DNA of 64,000 nt from NCBI GenBank assembly GCA_020698575.1, contig CM036251.1, positions 13,122,288 to 13,186,287 of the forward strand. The letters are read 5' to 3'. The stretch comes from Bostrychus sinensis. Its lineage: Eukaryota > Chordata > Actinopteri > Gobiiformes > Eleotridae. This document shows, one piece after another, positions 48,197 to 59,670 of this stretch. A model generated the notes under the pieces. The model was not told the origin of the DNA and made no database searches. It saw only the letters and a list, made by a program, of their open reading frames with translations. Both the position numbers and the translations under genes were made by a program. Every line of letters starts with the position of its first letter. Position 1 is the first letter of the stretch.

Positions 48197-48468
48197 ACTC
48201 ACCCTCCTTGACCTCCAGTGTCAGACTCTTAGTCACAGCCCAACCCTGGTCTATGTCCCGGAGGTTTTCTGTCCCAAACTGACCCTAACGTTAAAGGATA
48301 TGATTAAACAGAGCTGTGTCCACTGCCGCTGCCCTCTGTGGTGCCTGGCTCGGCCCGCTCCAGTCCTCTGTCCATTCTCCAACATCATCATCATCATCGC
48401 TCGGTGCCAACAGGAAACACAAACACAAGTGCCGTGTGAAAAGAAGTGCTGCAGCTAAAGGAGATGCG
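48197..48468 (+). other. Exon-like segment of unknown identity
   Basis: It is bounded by CCCCACAG and GTAATG and is clearly less AT-rich than its surroundings. Two plus-strand frames stay open across long parts, one ending in a Lys/Arg-rich stretch after a serine run. No family was recognised. It might belong to the same unknown transcript as 42815-44745. Confidence 0.28.
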
Positions 48469-48889
48469 GTAATGGCATCGAGAGCAGCACAAGCAATTGC
48501 ATGGGAAACAAACAAAATAGGTATTACACAAGACACACAAGGCTACGATTTGTGTTTCTGATTAGCTGAAAATACAAAACCATTTGAGTTAGTATTTAGC
48601 CTAGCCAGCCATTCTAATTACTTTTCTATTCTATGCAAAGATTTAGCATTGTGTCATTTTAATTTTGATTATGGGTGGAACAAATGGACAAAGATTAAAC
48701 TACCTCTAATGCAATTAAGTAAACATACAACTAATCAGAAAAAAGGGTGTTGTACCAACATTTCCAATAAACTGCATCTTGACCAACACAATTTGAAAAA
48801 ACATACAATCAACCAAACAAATCAAATTATAAATCCAGCCTCATTTTGGATAAACGGTTATGATAGTTTAGGCATTTTTGGTAATCCAG

Positions 48890-49505
48890 CCACAAGCCAG
48901 TTTAAGCTTAGTGCCAGTCCCAAGCTTAGATGAATTGAAAAGGGTTGCGTCAAGCAGTGCCGCTTCTACACATCTGGGAGCCGTAAGCAAGCATTGTTTG
49001 GGGGACAATCCTCTCATTTTGTAAAGTAAACCTCAACACAGTGTACCTTTTATTTCTTTAAAACGCTGACATTTTTTTTCTAGCACAAGCTTTATGAATG
49101 GCTTCATTGTTGACTTGCAAACTTTACTAACTCAACATAATGGGCCCCAAGTAAACAGACAGTGAAAAGCCTTAATAATAGCATTGGTTCTCACTTTCAG
49201 ATTAACTCTATGAATGGCAGTAGAAAGTTGAAAAAATTACATACAAAGGCTACCCAATAAAGAAAAAAAAAAGAGTTGCAGAATCAGTCAAACATGTAGA
49301 CATTGCTAGAGTAAGGGGGCTCTTCAGTGCCTGTGGGGCCCTAGGCAATTTGCTTACTTTGCCTATAGGAACGGCCGGCCCTGGCGTCAAGAAAGGTATT
49401 GGGCCTAAAACCTATGCCAAATGATTACATGTTAGTGCACGCAAGGTGGAAAATGATTTGCTGTGGCAACCCCAGAAGGTAAAAGCCGAAAGCAAAGAAG
49501 ATGTT
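48890..49505. repeat. Dispersed fish repeat interrupted by a hAT element
   Basis: AGTGCCAGTCCCAAGC and GGGTTGCGTCAAG before the insertion, and AAAACCTATGCCAAAT after it, reappear in the same order at 51905-52060 and (weakly) at 56880-56990. The hAT element at 48955-49383 splits this copy. Confidence 0.65.
48955..49383. mobile_element. Short hAT element with perfect target duplication
   Basis: It starts CAGTGCCGCTTCTA and ends CGGCCGGCCCTG (imperfect inverted repeat), flanked by GCGTCAAG at 48947-48954 and 49384-49391. Length 429 bp. No coding capacity. Confidence 0.85.
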
Positions 49506-49627
49506 CAGCGATTTTGGTGGGAACAGGTTTGAATGGGAGTGGTTCTATGACCAAGCCAAGACACAAAAACTAACACTTTAAGAGGATCTTTGTAGGGTAA
49601 TAATAAAAGTCAGTTCAAATAACATCA

Positions 49628-51052
49628 CTATTTAAGCACATTTTTCTCTGGTAGCTTGAGCAGAAATGTCCAAACTGAGCCACTTCTTGGAAAACCTTTC
49701 ATTTGTCGTCTGGGCTTCCACGTTTTACCGTCAACTACATACTCTAGAGTCATACTTCTGTTTAGTGTAAAAGCCGAGTCTCCTCTAACCACAGCTGTGA
49801 ACAGGGATCCTTTACTGTTGGCATAGTGTCCCGGCAAGGACGTCCACTGCCCCGTCGTCAGATTGTAGCAGTCCATTAAGCATCTCAGAAAATCATCAGA
49901 CGGTCCATTTCTCATGATGTACAAGTTGTCTCTGTGTCCGACCATGCAGTGACCATAACTTTGCTTTCTGATCAGTGTTGTAACCAGCTGCCATGTGTCC
50001 TTCTTTGGGACGTACTCATAAATGTCTGTGGTCTCCATTGGCTTCCACAGACAAATGAAAATCCTGCCTATAGCTTTGGTGCATGCTACTCCTGCTCCGG
50101 GACGAGGCAAGTGGGCTGCAAATTCCCATTTATCTGACTTAACACTGTAGCTTTCCATAGATGACATTGTGACACGATTGTACTCTCCACCAATGGCATA
50201 AAGCAGTCCATCAAGTCCAGTTAGGCTGAAGTTGTAACGTAGCTGATTTGGACTTGCAATCTTGGTCCAGGTGTCATTTGTAACATTATAACAAAAAGAA
50301 ATGTCCACAGCTTCTTTGTGGACCCCGTGAACTCCTCCAACAATGTAAAGCCTGTTATCCAGCACAGTAACAGCAGCCAGCGACGTACTAGCTGCTAATG
50401 GGAGATCTGTCAGTACTTCCCAGTTATCAGCAGCTTCGTCAAGATAGCAAATTGTCCTGGAAGCAGCGTGGACCGTTGTGTCTTCTGCACAAGTTACATG
50501 AGCCCCTACGGCGACAAAAGTACTTAGGGTTAAAGATTCAATGTAAGATACTAGCTCAGGTGACAACGTTTTCTTCACTTCTCGTTCAAAGTCAGTGTAC
50601 ATATCTCGAATGAATTGTGCCGCCTTGTGGTATAGCTCCATCAAACCGTACGTGGCAGCTGCGTGGTACATCAGCAAGCAGTTGTCCGAGTCCATGAGAT
50701 TAGTAAGGTATCGGGTAAGCGGTGCAACTTGGAGAAACGCCGCACACTCTATGGCTTCAACAATGTCATCGGCTGCGTCCAAAATAGGCGTTTGTCCTCG
50801 TAAAACGGCCAACGCAATCAGAAAACCTCGAGCCTGAAGACACTGAAGGTGGATCTCTTCTTGGTAGCACTCCTTCATCCCAGAACGATACAAAGCTTGG
50901 AAATAGTCACAGCTTTGAACAAGTAGCATCTTCTCTTCGAGGAAATGGATGTTCCCAACTACAATGGTTAACTTGGCTGAAAATAGACCAGGACTTGGCA
51001 AACTTACTCCTACATCTGCATCATGATGGTTGACCTCCTTAGACATGGACAT
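49628..51052 (-). CDS. kbtbd13: Kelch repeat and BTB domain-containing protein 13
   Basis: One uninterrupted minus-strand frame of 474 codons runs from ATG at 51052 to TAG at 49630-49628. BTB/POZ is at about residues 27-118 (SCDYFQALYRSGMKE), a BACK-like region at 119-190 (SDNCLLMYHAAATYGLMELY), then about five kelch repeats from residue 200 on (IVGG at 237-240, AIGG at 286-289; QSYGHCMVGHRDNLYI). Motifs such as ASRTICYLDE and RNGPSDDFL match mammalian KBTBD13, which is also intronless and of similar length (458 in human). KBTBD13 is a muscle-enriched CUL3 ubiquitin-ligase adaptor linked to thin filaments, and human mutations cause nemaline myopathy 6. A second in-frame ATG lies two codons downstream; the first is chosen because both precede the BTB domain and the frame opens there. 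Confidence 0.95.
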   Translation of the reverse strand: MSMSKEVNHHDADVGVSLPSPGLFSAKLTIVVGNIHFLEEKMLLVQSCDYFQALYRSGMKECYQEEIHLQCLQARGFLIALAVLRGQTPILDAADDIVEAIECAAFLQVAPLTRYLTNLMDSDNCLLMYHAAATYGLMELYHKAAQFIRDMYTDFEREVKKTLSPELVSYIESLTLSTFVAVGAHVTCAEDTTVHAASRTICYLDEAADNWEVLTDLPLAASTSLAAVTVLDNRLYIVGGVHGVHKEAVDISFCYNVTNDTWTKIASPNQLRYNFSLTGLDGLLYAIGGEYNRVTMSSMESYSVKSDKWEFAAHLPRPGAGVACTKAIGRIFICLWKPMETTDIYEYVPKKDTWQLVTTLIRKQSYGHCMVGHRDNLYIMRNGPSDDFLRCLMDCYNLTTGQWTSLPGHYANSKGSLFTAVVRGDSAFTLNRSMTLEYVVDGKTWKPRRQMKGFPRSGSVWTFLLKLPEKNVLK

Positions 51053-51475
51053 GGCAGGCCTGTAGTGCTCATCGAATTTCCAAAACTGTTAGCAATGTTC
51101 TTCAGAGACAACGAGACAAGAGTAACTACGGCTATGAGTCTAGTCCTCGGGGAAGCTCAGTTGTTTGACAGTTTTAAAATAGAAGAGGCTAAACATAGAA
51201 GTGGACAAGTGACATCTGTGTTGTAAGCACTGCACTCTCACTGACACAAATGTTCAAACGTAGTTTCAGCAGCAGAACAATTGGCAGTCAGAGGGTGAAT
51301 CTGAATGTATTACATCATAAAGCTAGTTTGACATTTACTCTGAAACCTAACCTTACAACATTATACATGCTAAAACAATATTGGAGTCAGGATACAAAAA
51401 AGTCTCAAAAATGTGGCAAAGGGCTGACTTAAGTAACACACAAATCAAAAGGAAAAAAGAAGAACTTGGTGAAAT

Positions 51476-51783
51476 CATTGGTTCTCAAACTTTTTACACC
51501 AAGTACCACCTCAGAAAATATTTGGCTCTCCAACAACCATTTTAATAGAAAACTAAAATAAGCCTCGGTCAGGTCTAAACCAGGACTATACACCATAACA
51601 AAGTCTAAACCAGGACTTAACTGTGCCCAAACCGGGACTAAGCAGTGATCTTGGTCCTGATTTACTCAATTCACTCCTGGCTCAAACTATAAATTAGGAC
51701 TTGAACTGCAAAAGACTACCTAGTACCACTAGAGGAGGTCAGTGTACCACCAGACTTGTCATACCACAGTTTGAGAAACACTG
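51476..51783. mobile_element. Short hAT-like element (TTCTCAAAC ends)
   Basis: It starts CATTGGTTCTCAAAC and ends GTTTGAGAAACACTG, with GTACCAC words inside both ends. Flanks GGTGAAAT and AGTCAAAT agree at 6 of 8 bases. The interior contains the ACCAGGACTTAA module also tandemly repeated at 1525-1765. Confidence 0.7.
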
Positions 51784-51904
51784 AGTCAAATATTTACATA
51801 ACTGAGCAGCCTAATTTATTTCAGTCATAGCAACTTCACTGTTTGGGTCTGTTGCGTTGACCTTATGCCAGTTAGTCATAACTAACTGTGAATGAGTGTA
51901 GGGA

Positions 51905-52060
51905 TCACAAGCCAGTGTGCTCCTTGTGCCAGTCCCAAGCCTGGATAAATAGAGAGGGTTGTGTCAGAAAGGGCATCCACCGTAAAACCTATGCCAAATC
52001 AATATGTGAATGAATACATGGCGATTCCAGAAGGCAGAAGTACTGTATGTAGAATGTAGA
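51905..52060. repeat. Dispersed fish repeat fragment
   Basis: GTGCCAGTCCCAAGCC, then GAGGGTTGTGTCAG, then AAAACCTATGCCAAATC match 48920-49430 in order. Confidence 0.6.
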
Positions 52061-53840
52061 AGTTATTAAACTGATTATTTTAGTGGCCATAATGAGGTGT
52101 AAAAATTTGAGTTGAATCAAAATCTGGTACCTCACCTGAACTGTATACCTTGAACTTGAGCAATGGTCTTAACCTGGTCTTGGTACAATCTGATTTCCGT
52201 TCCTTCTTAACTACCTACTAAACCAAAGTGTGATAATCTAAATCCTCATCTTCACATCAGGTAGGTGTCTTTGGCTCTAATCTCGTATCACTCCGAACAC
52301 AGCCGCTCTCTTTTTCCCTCCATCTGTTTCCTTACATTGACATACAGTAAGTACATGTGGGGGGAGGGTGAGGTGTGGAGCTGACCTACATTTGGACTGA
52401 CATAATACAGCGGGACATGTGACGCAGCCGCTCCCTCCGCAGTCACAACAATCCCAGTGGCTCCAGCAGTTTGTCAGGAGACAGAGGGGATTAAGGCAAA
52501 CTACAACGCAAAAGCTTTGATCTGTGTGAGCTGCTGCAGGTGATGAGAGGAGATGGGCAAACAAAAAGTAACGATAAAAAACGGCACATTTCTCTTACCA
52601 CCAGAGAGAGAACAATTTAATCTCTAGTAACAGGAAGACAAAACATAGGCTTATTATGCAAGGTTAAACATAACTTTGAAGATGTGGTCGTTATAGTTCC
52701 TATCACCAATTCATTATTTGGAGCAAACTGTTTTGTCTGGAAAAATTAAAGACATAATGTGCATAATGTTGCATTATACAGTACATCAGAATAGAAATGG
52801 GACATATATATGTTCATAATGTGATCATCTAAAATTAGTAATATTTGCATTGTATTCTAAAAAAAAAAAAAAAAAAAAAAAATCAAAGAAATGTATAGCT
52901 CAATCAAAGTCAATAGGAAAAACTTTCTTACTTTCTGTTTCTATAGCTGCCCATTAAGGACAAACCATACACATTTCTTAGTTGAGTACATCGTCTTGCA
53001 TAAAGCAATCATCATCAGAGTTGGTTTGATCATAGACAACAGTATATCACTGTAGGGTTCCCAGGGGTAGCCACCCTGCTCTTGATTTCTAATCATGATC
53101 AAATTTTCTTTATAAGATTTCAAGTCATGTTGTGTTCGGTGTTGGCTTTGAAGTCAAAGCACTGACTGGACAGCAGTGAACTTGATATGTCCCATCTTAC
53201 GTTCTCAAATTTCTAATGCCCTATAGTCGAGTTGGTTAAACAACTAAAATTTACAAATAGGCTATAGCAGTTGTTTCTATCATGTCTGTGGAAACACTGG
53301 TATAGGCTAAGAGTCTTTTATATTTTTTTTAAAATGTGTGATGTTTGTTGGGTTTGTCTTGTACTTTGATGTTTTTATATGGACCTTGAGTCTGACCAAA
53401 ATCTCACTTAGGTATCGCTTGAAAATGTGTAAGCCTATATAAAAAATATACATTATCTTATTCAAATATAATTAAAACAATTAAAATGGTGTACCATTTG
53501 TTCTATAATTTGCATGATGTTAATACTTTATTGACGTTTCTATGTGGTATTTTATTTTGTCTTCAAATTAAATGTGTCAAGTTAGTAAAATAATAATAAT
53601 ATTGTGGAAAAAAATCGACTTACATTACTTTTTTAGTCGTTTGATTGAGCTCATTATTGCCAACACAAATACAAAGCACTTCTCTAACAAATCGCAGCAC
53701 TCCCGTCGGCTTCTGGCGCTTTCTGACTACAACAAAATAGTCCCTAACAATGCTCTCTTGCTTTGATGCCTTTGTACGTTTTTTGTAGATTCAGTGCTAT
53801 AAACTAATCAAGCGCGTATTTTAGGCGTGTCCTACTCGCT
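52061..53840. other. Region between kbtbd13 and the PIM gene
   Basis: A segment less AT-rich than its surroundings at about 52380-52470, read on the minus strand, ends AAATGTAG|GTCAGC and might be a 5' untranslated exon or promoter of kbtbd13; this is a guess. A poly-A run is at 52860-52882. No other gene was seen. Confidence 0.3.
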
Positions 53841-53858
53841 CTGTTTTTGCGCTTGCTC

Positions 53859-53866
53859 TATTTAAG
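53859..53866 (+). promoter_or_regulatory. TATA-like box upstream of the PIM gene
   Basis: TATTTAAG lies about 250 bases before the ATG, upstream of a GC-rich stretch (53940-53990) that looks like the 5' untranslated start. The position is plausible, but the transcription start is not known. Confidence 0.4.
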
Positions 53867-54001
53867 CCCAATGCTGTAATAACGCTGATGGGTAATGAGG
53901 CGGAGGGATATCAGTTTCAATCAAAACATTGGTTTAAACGGTTCAGCGGCGGAGCAGGCGGCGCGCTACTCGTTGGGGTGTTTCTTCTTCGTGTCGACAT
54001 C

Positions 54002-54052
54002 ATGGCTGAGATTTTAAAGCATTTCTGTCGCGTTTTCTTATCTAATCCGTGA
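54002..54052 (+). promoter_or_regulatory. Upstream ORF in the PIM 5' leader
   Basis: ATG at 54002 opens a 16-codon frame that ends in TGA at 54050-54052, 62 bases before the kinase ATG at 54115. If the leader includes it, it would reduce initiation at the main start, a plausible control for a proto-oncogene kinase whose level is set by synthesis rate. Confidence 0.4.
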
Positions 54053-54114
54053 AAAAGTCTTCGGACTCTTTCTGGGATCCACATAAGGATTGTTTTAGCA
54101 CTGTTTGGGGCACT

Positions 54115-57100
54115 ATGCTGCTCTCAAAATTGGGCGCTTTTTCTCCTATCTCAACCAGCATGGATTTACCGGCGAAGCTCCAGCTGCAGCAGCAAGGTAA
54201 CCCAAATAAAGGAGGTCAGAGCGGTGATACGGCAACTCCTTTGACCCGGTAAACTCACTGACCCCGTTGCGTTTTTGTTATTTAACCCCACTATTACACT
54301 ATATACTCTTCTAATAACTTAACAACAATAATCACAGTTAATTCGAACGATTATTTACGTTATATTATACCAAAAAGTCAAACGTCAGGACAGTGAACGC
54401 ATCTTTGCATGTTTTTTGATTAAGTCGGTCCTGTGCATTTCATAAAGGTCGATTTTTACCTAAATTGATAAGATGTAATATATAAGGTCTGACTAAAAAG
54501 ACAGCAGTTTCGAAATTTGCAAAGATTTGGATAAAACTAGCTATAATCTTACGGCGGCGGCAACCACGTTTCGTTTTGTTTATGTTGTAAAAGTGGCGCC
54601 CTCCATTTTTAAACTGCTGAGGACCACGCTTTTCACGCTTGCACACATGTCTTTCTATTTTAATTTAAAAGTTATGTAGATTAATTTTTATTTCATAGAC
54701 CTTTAGGGGTGTTGGCGTTAAAACGTAGAGCTACAAAGGCAACGGGGTCAGTCAGAGCCGGGTTTTGTTGTGGATGGATGCTGCGTTGGCGGCTTAACTG
54801 CACATGGTCTGTCTGTAAATGAGTCTGAATTTCTCTTGTGTTTTTTGCTTTGTTTTTCAGTAAAAACGGAGAAGCTGCCGTTTGAGAAGCAGTACCGGCT
54901 TGGTTCGGTGCTGGGCAGCGGGGGCTTTGGCACCGTCTACTCCGCGGTTCGTGTGGCCGACGGTCTGCCGGTAAGAGGCGGGCGGGAGAGGCTTTGTTTT
55001 GGTCTGTGCACATGGCTGCGGCGGTGGGGGTGAAGTTACACCGGGTTACAAGCACAAAGAGCGACCATGTTTCCGGTTGTGGGCTCAGTTTGAGAATAAA
55101 AGCCGGAAAGTTATTTGTGTACAGTGAATTACCAAGTCTGCAGTTTGTAACGCATGGAAGCTTTGGGTTGCTGTCATTTGCTGTCTTTGTTTGCTCCACA
55201 TCTAAATGTTAAACCTTATATACTACTGTATATCATGTGGTTTTATTTTAGACTCTGAGTCTCTACTTCCTGTTTTATACAGGATTATTGTAGCTTAACA
55301 TCATAGTTTTTTTTTGTTTTTTTTGTTTTTTAATGTGGTGATTGTTTTAACAAAGAAAGTAGAAGTCTAGACAACACTTGTCCTATCTAAAATTAATTAA
55401 TTGTGTCGAGATCACAGTGACGTTTGATCACTGTGGTTTGAGTCTGATTTTATAATTTAATCATCTTCCTTTTCCTTTCAGGTGGCAGTGAAACATGTTT
55501 GCAGAGACAGAGTAACAGAGTGGGGCACGCTGGTGAGGACCTGTCTTGATTTGAATTGATTTTTTTTTTTTTTTTTTTTTTAGATATTTCTTTTGAAAAT
55601 ACAACTCTTTAGGTAGATAATACAAATTATGTTTGATTTAGATTATGCATGTACCTGATAGTTATGGGTGAGGGAAATCTTATCTTATTTAAATGTATAT
55701 TTATTCAGATGTTCATAATTAGTTTTTGTTTTTCGTTGTAGCATCTTTTATTTATTTTTGTATTGAACTAAATGCATGCCGCAGTCCCAATCCATTGCGT
55801 GTCTGCGCCCTCTGGTGGACAGAATTTGTATTAAACGTTTTAGTAACCATTAGCTAAAATGGCAGTAACAGACGCAAGGCTGTGTAGAATTCTTGTACAT
55901 TTAACAATTTACATAAGAGAGGAAATAAAAAGTAGCCCTGATAGGAAAGTGGTTCAGACGGTGTAAATTTCTATCAGATGTAGGACCAGAACACTATTGC
56001 GTTGCATTTCATTCCTTGTAATACAAATATTGTGTTTGCTGATATTGTGATAACAATATATTTGCAATATATTGTGCAGCCCTATGTTGTGTTAATAATT
56101 TTCTCCTTCTCATTCAGGCCAATGGTGTGGTTCCTCTGGAGATTGTGCTGTTAAAGAAGGTGGGTGGTGGTTTTGGAGGCGTGGTGCAGCTGCTGGACTG
56201 GTGGGAGCGTCCGGACGGGTGGCTTATGGTGATGGAACGTCCTGAGCCGGCTCAGGATCTGTTCGACTACATCACAGAGAGGGGCACACTGGATGAGGAC
56301 GCGGCCAGAGAGTTCTTCCTGCAGGTTTTAAAGGCTGTCGAGCACTGTTTCAGCTGCGGAGTTGTTCACAGAGACATAAAAGATGAGAACCTCCTTGTGG
56401 ATTTGAGGACTGGACAACTTAAACTCATAGACTTTGGCTCTGGGGCAATTCTTAAAGACTCCGCCTACACTGACTTTGATGGTGAGATTTTGACACTGTA
56501 GCAATGAATTGAAAATAATTGAGATGGCAGCCTATAAAAAAGTTATGGTTGACTCTACAGCTGTTTCTCTCACACACACTTGTGTGTTAAGACATACTTT
56601 TAAGCTTGTTTAACAGCATAATGCTGAGATTATTTTGATGACTGGCTGCATCCTAATTGGGCAGTAAGAAGAATTTGAAACAGCCATAAAACTAAACTTT
56701 TGGAAAGATGCTGAATATACTTCTGTTTAAGGTTTTCTCACATGTTATCTTTGAGCACAAGTGGAATGAAAGCTGTACATTTAACTTAGTACCAGATGTT
56801 TATATTCCTCTTAGGAGGGCTGTGAATTGAATATATACTTGTATATGATGGATTAATAGACTTTTGTGCCAGCTCTGCCATTAGAGGTCATAAACCAGTG
56901 TACTCTTAGTGTGGGTCCAAAGCCCGGATAAGTGGAGGAGGATGCAGCGAGAGGTCATCCAGTGTAAAACTTTGTGCCAAGTTAAATATATATTGTATTT
57001 CCTCCTGTGTCATCAGGTACTCGTGTGTACAGCCCACCGGAATGGATCAGACTGAAGCGGTACCACGGCCCCTCGGCCACAGTGTGGTCTCTGGGAGTGC

Positions 57101-58854
57101 TCCTGTACGACATGGTGTGTGGAGACGTCCCATTTGAACAGGACGAGGACATCCTCACTGGACGCATTATGTACAGAGGACAGGTGTCTGAAGGTCAGTG
57201 TGGTCAGAGCACATTACCGCTGATAATATGCCCTACAAAAAAATACAACTCTATACACATGAGAAATTGTAACCAGAACTTACAATTTATATTTTCTATT
57301 ATGTACCCACATTAGGTCTAAGGCTATAATAGTGTCATTGGTTTTTTGATTTTTTTTTTTTTTTTTTTTTTAACCCCCACCATTCTCAAACTCTCTCCAG
57401 AAAAAGTTAATTATTTGCCAATTTATAATTAGGGATGATCAAGGAATTTTTAAACGACTGGATTTAGTCACATGATCAGGCCGATCTTGTGTGTATAAAC
57501 ACCTTCAGTGGAATAGTTAGCGGTGTTGTGGGTAATGCTAGTCCCTACAGCAGCTTAAATAGTGACTGGAGACTCTGCAGACGCTAAAAACACTAATAAT
57601 CACAGAGAAAGAGGCAGTTTACCTTAGTAATGTCTCCGTTTAGATGTGGCAGCAGTTTGGCCCAAACAAAAGTGTGATGTCTTTGTTTATGTATGCTAAT
57701 TAGCCACATGTGAACTCTCATGATGTATATAACAGACCTGGCCTTTAAGAACAGAGAGGGCTGAAACAAAAAGACATTTATGTCTTCCCTGATGTCAGTG
57801 TGAGAGTAATAATAATAATAATAATAAATCTTTATTTATATAGCACTTTTAAAAAACAAGGTTTACAAAGTGCTGAACAGCACACAGCAATGTAAGACAA
57901 TAAAATCAACAAAGAAAAGACACATGCAAGAGTGCAATAAACCAGACAGAAGTACCAAAATAAAAAAATAAATGTACACTGCTGTTTCTTTGTTGCTGTT
58001 TTGTTCAGAGATTTAGCATAAAAACATAACTATGCAATATGTTTTATATAATGCAATGTTATATTATAGATTATTATATTACAAAATACCAAAAATAATA
58101 ATTAAAAAGATAACACCAAACATGAAATAATCGGTATCTGATCGGGAGCCAAAAAAAGTTGATTAAGACATCCCTATTTATAATCTTTAATTTTGTTATG
58201 GTATATAATGTTAAATATTCATTAATGATAATGGGAACCACTACGGCAATAAAACAGACTTTCTGAGCAAATTACCCTCACTTATATTTGGTTTTAGGCC
58301 ATTTTAAACTGATGATTGTGACGCCCCATGTAAGTCACATTGATTGGGAGTGGATGACACTATAAGGGGGTCACTGGTCCAAAAAGTTTGAGAACTTGTG
58401 CTTTAACAGTTAAACAGCACAACTTGTTTGTGGATGTTAACATTAATAGATGAAGTCTATAGCATCCACAATTTAGAAAGACATTAGATGAAAGTGGTGT
58501 CTAGAAGTCCTACCACTTGCAAATGGTTCATTGATGGTTTACTGATGAGAAGTAAATCTTTTTTAAGACATCAAATGATGAAAAAACATTAACCACAAGG
58601 TTACTATTACACTTGTTTGTATTTTACTCAAGACACATTTCCTTGTCATTTCTCTTACAGAATGCCAGCAGCTCATTGGTTGGTGTCTGAGTCTGCAGCC
58701 TTCAGAGAGACCGACCCTGGAGCAGATCCTCGTGCATCCCTGGCTCATAGGCACCAAACCTCACCAAACACAGGGCTGCGAAATCTCACTCCACACCATC
58801 ACAGATCCCTCTACCTCCCCATCGTCTACCTCATCCAGCCAGGACAGCCTCTGA
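54115..58854 (+). CDS. pim2: PIM-family serine/threonine protein kinase
   Basis: Six exons: 54115-54196, 54861-54970, 55482-55532, 56118-56481, 57017-57193, 58661-58854 (stop TGA). They join in phase to 325 residues, and the 51-base third exon is typical of PIM genes. The start MLLSKLG matches the family. Visible motifs are the glycine loop LGSGGFGTVY (45-54), Lys68, Glu89, the PIM hinge ERPEP (121-125), catalytic HRDIKDEN with Asp167, DFG Asp186, and PPEW in the activation segment. There is no regulatory domain, and PIM kinases are constitutively active, promoting survival and growth. Linkage to ftsj1 points to pim2 (both are in Xp11.23 in humans). The MLLSK start and serine-rich tail ending SSQDSL also resemble pim3, so the family is certain and the paralogue is not. 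AATAAA signals lie at 59181-59190. Confidence 0.93.
56870..56990. repeat. Decayed dispersed repeat in PIM intron 4
   Basis: CAAAGCCCGGATAAGTGGAG, then GTCATCCAGTGTAAAAC weakly match the repeat at 51905-52060. Confidence 0.45.
57430..58176. mobile_element. hAT-like element in PIM intron 5
   Basis: It starts TAGGGATGATCAAGG and ends GACATCCCTA, flanked by a perfect 8-bp duplication TTTATAAT (57422-57429 and 58177-58184). It holds an AATAAT microsatellite (about 57809-57829) followed by a TTTATATAGCACTTTT tail of the kind found in fish LINE/SINE 3' ends, so something may be nested in it. Confidence 0.85.
58190..58402. repeat. Short hAT-like repeat, copy B (reverse of 16733-16980)
   Basis: The reverse complement begins CACAAGTTCTCAAACTTTTT and follows 16733-16980 through CCCAATCAATGTGACTTACATG and CCTAAAACCAAAT. 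It lies immediately after the hAT element at 57430-58176. Confidence 0.7.
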
Positions 58855-59019
58855 TTGGCTGTCGGGCTGAACATAATAAAAGCACAGTTTCTTATTCCAG
58901 TGTGCCTTTACTTTACATTCAAACCGTGAAACTGTGATAACATTATTTTGAGGAACAAAATTCAAATTGTTTTCTGCTTTGAGACGTTACTGTTTTTGAA
59001 ATGTTTTGAAGCTTCATGT

Positions 59020-59192
59020 TGAATGCACAGTCAATGCAAACACTTTGTTTTTAACAATGATTTTTGTTATTTTTTTATTTGTATATTTTGATACACTTTA
59101 TTTATTAAGAATGAAAATATTCCTTTTGTGGTCATTTAATTTATTTTCAGTCTGACTTTTTGTTTACTCTCACAGCTGAAAATAAATAAAAT
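59020..59192 (+). promoter_or_regulatory. AU-rich 3' UTR and poly(A) signals of the PIM gene
   Basis: Several ATTTA/TTATTTAT words precede two overlapping AATAAA signals at 59181-59190. AU-rich elements of this type make PIM mRNAs short-lived in mammals. The same role here is inferred. Confidence 0.5.
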
Positions 59193-59339
59193 ATGTTTAG
59201 GAGTTGATGTTGACAGTCTCCTAGTTTTGTAAATATGGAAGTTTGGGTGACTATTTTTTCACGAAAATATTTTTTAATTAAACGTTCTGTTTAAAAATAA
59301 TTCTGATGTGAACATTTTATTTTGGTATCCCAGTAATGC

Positions 59340-59670
59340 TTGCTCACTAACTTGATGGTTTGGGTCAAGACCCGCTACTAGCATTGCATACTTTTGTGTC
59401 CTTGGGCAAGACACCTCACCCACCTTCCCTGTGTATGAATGTGTAAGTGTGACTGTGCTTGGTGGTGGTCGGAGGGGCCGTAGGAAAAATGGCAGCCACG
59501 CTTCTGTCAGTCTTCCCCATAGCAGCTGTGGTTACTGAAGTAACTCGCCACCACCGCGGAGTAAGGAGTGAATAAATAATGGACCATATTGTTAAGTGGT
59601 TTGAGTACAAGTTTGAAAAGCGCAATATGAATCAAATCCAAATATTACATTATTATTATATATAATAATT
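59340..59670. repeat. SINE/LINE-tail repeat between PIM and ftsj1
   Basis: GTCCTTGGGCAAGACACCTC, then GGTGGTGGTCGGAGGGGCC, then GAAAAGCGCAATATGAATC and a TTATTATTA tail match a common fish retroposon 3' part ending in an L2-type tail. Confidence 0.65.

Noticed and set aside
49934..50837. Plus-strand open frames opposite kbtbd13
   Set aside because: They are short, broken and antisense to a full conserved protein.
54049..54114. N-terminal extension of the PIM kinase starting at 54049
   Set aside because: That codon is GTG, and the family start MLLSK is provided by the ATG at 54115 with a purine at -3.
55790..56090. Additional exon in PIM intron 3
   Set aside because: The stretch contains repeat-like words (GCGCCCTCTGGTGGAC, GTGCAGCCCTATG) and no frame that fits between the flanking kinase exons.
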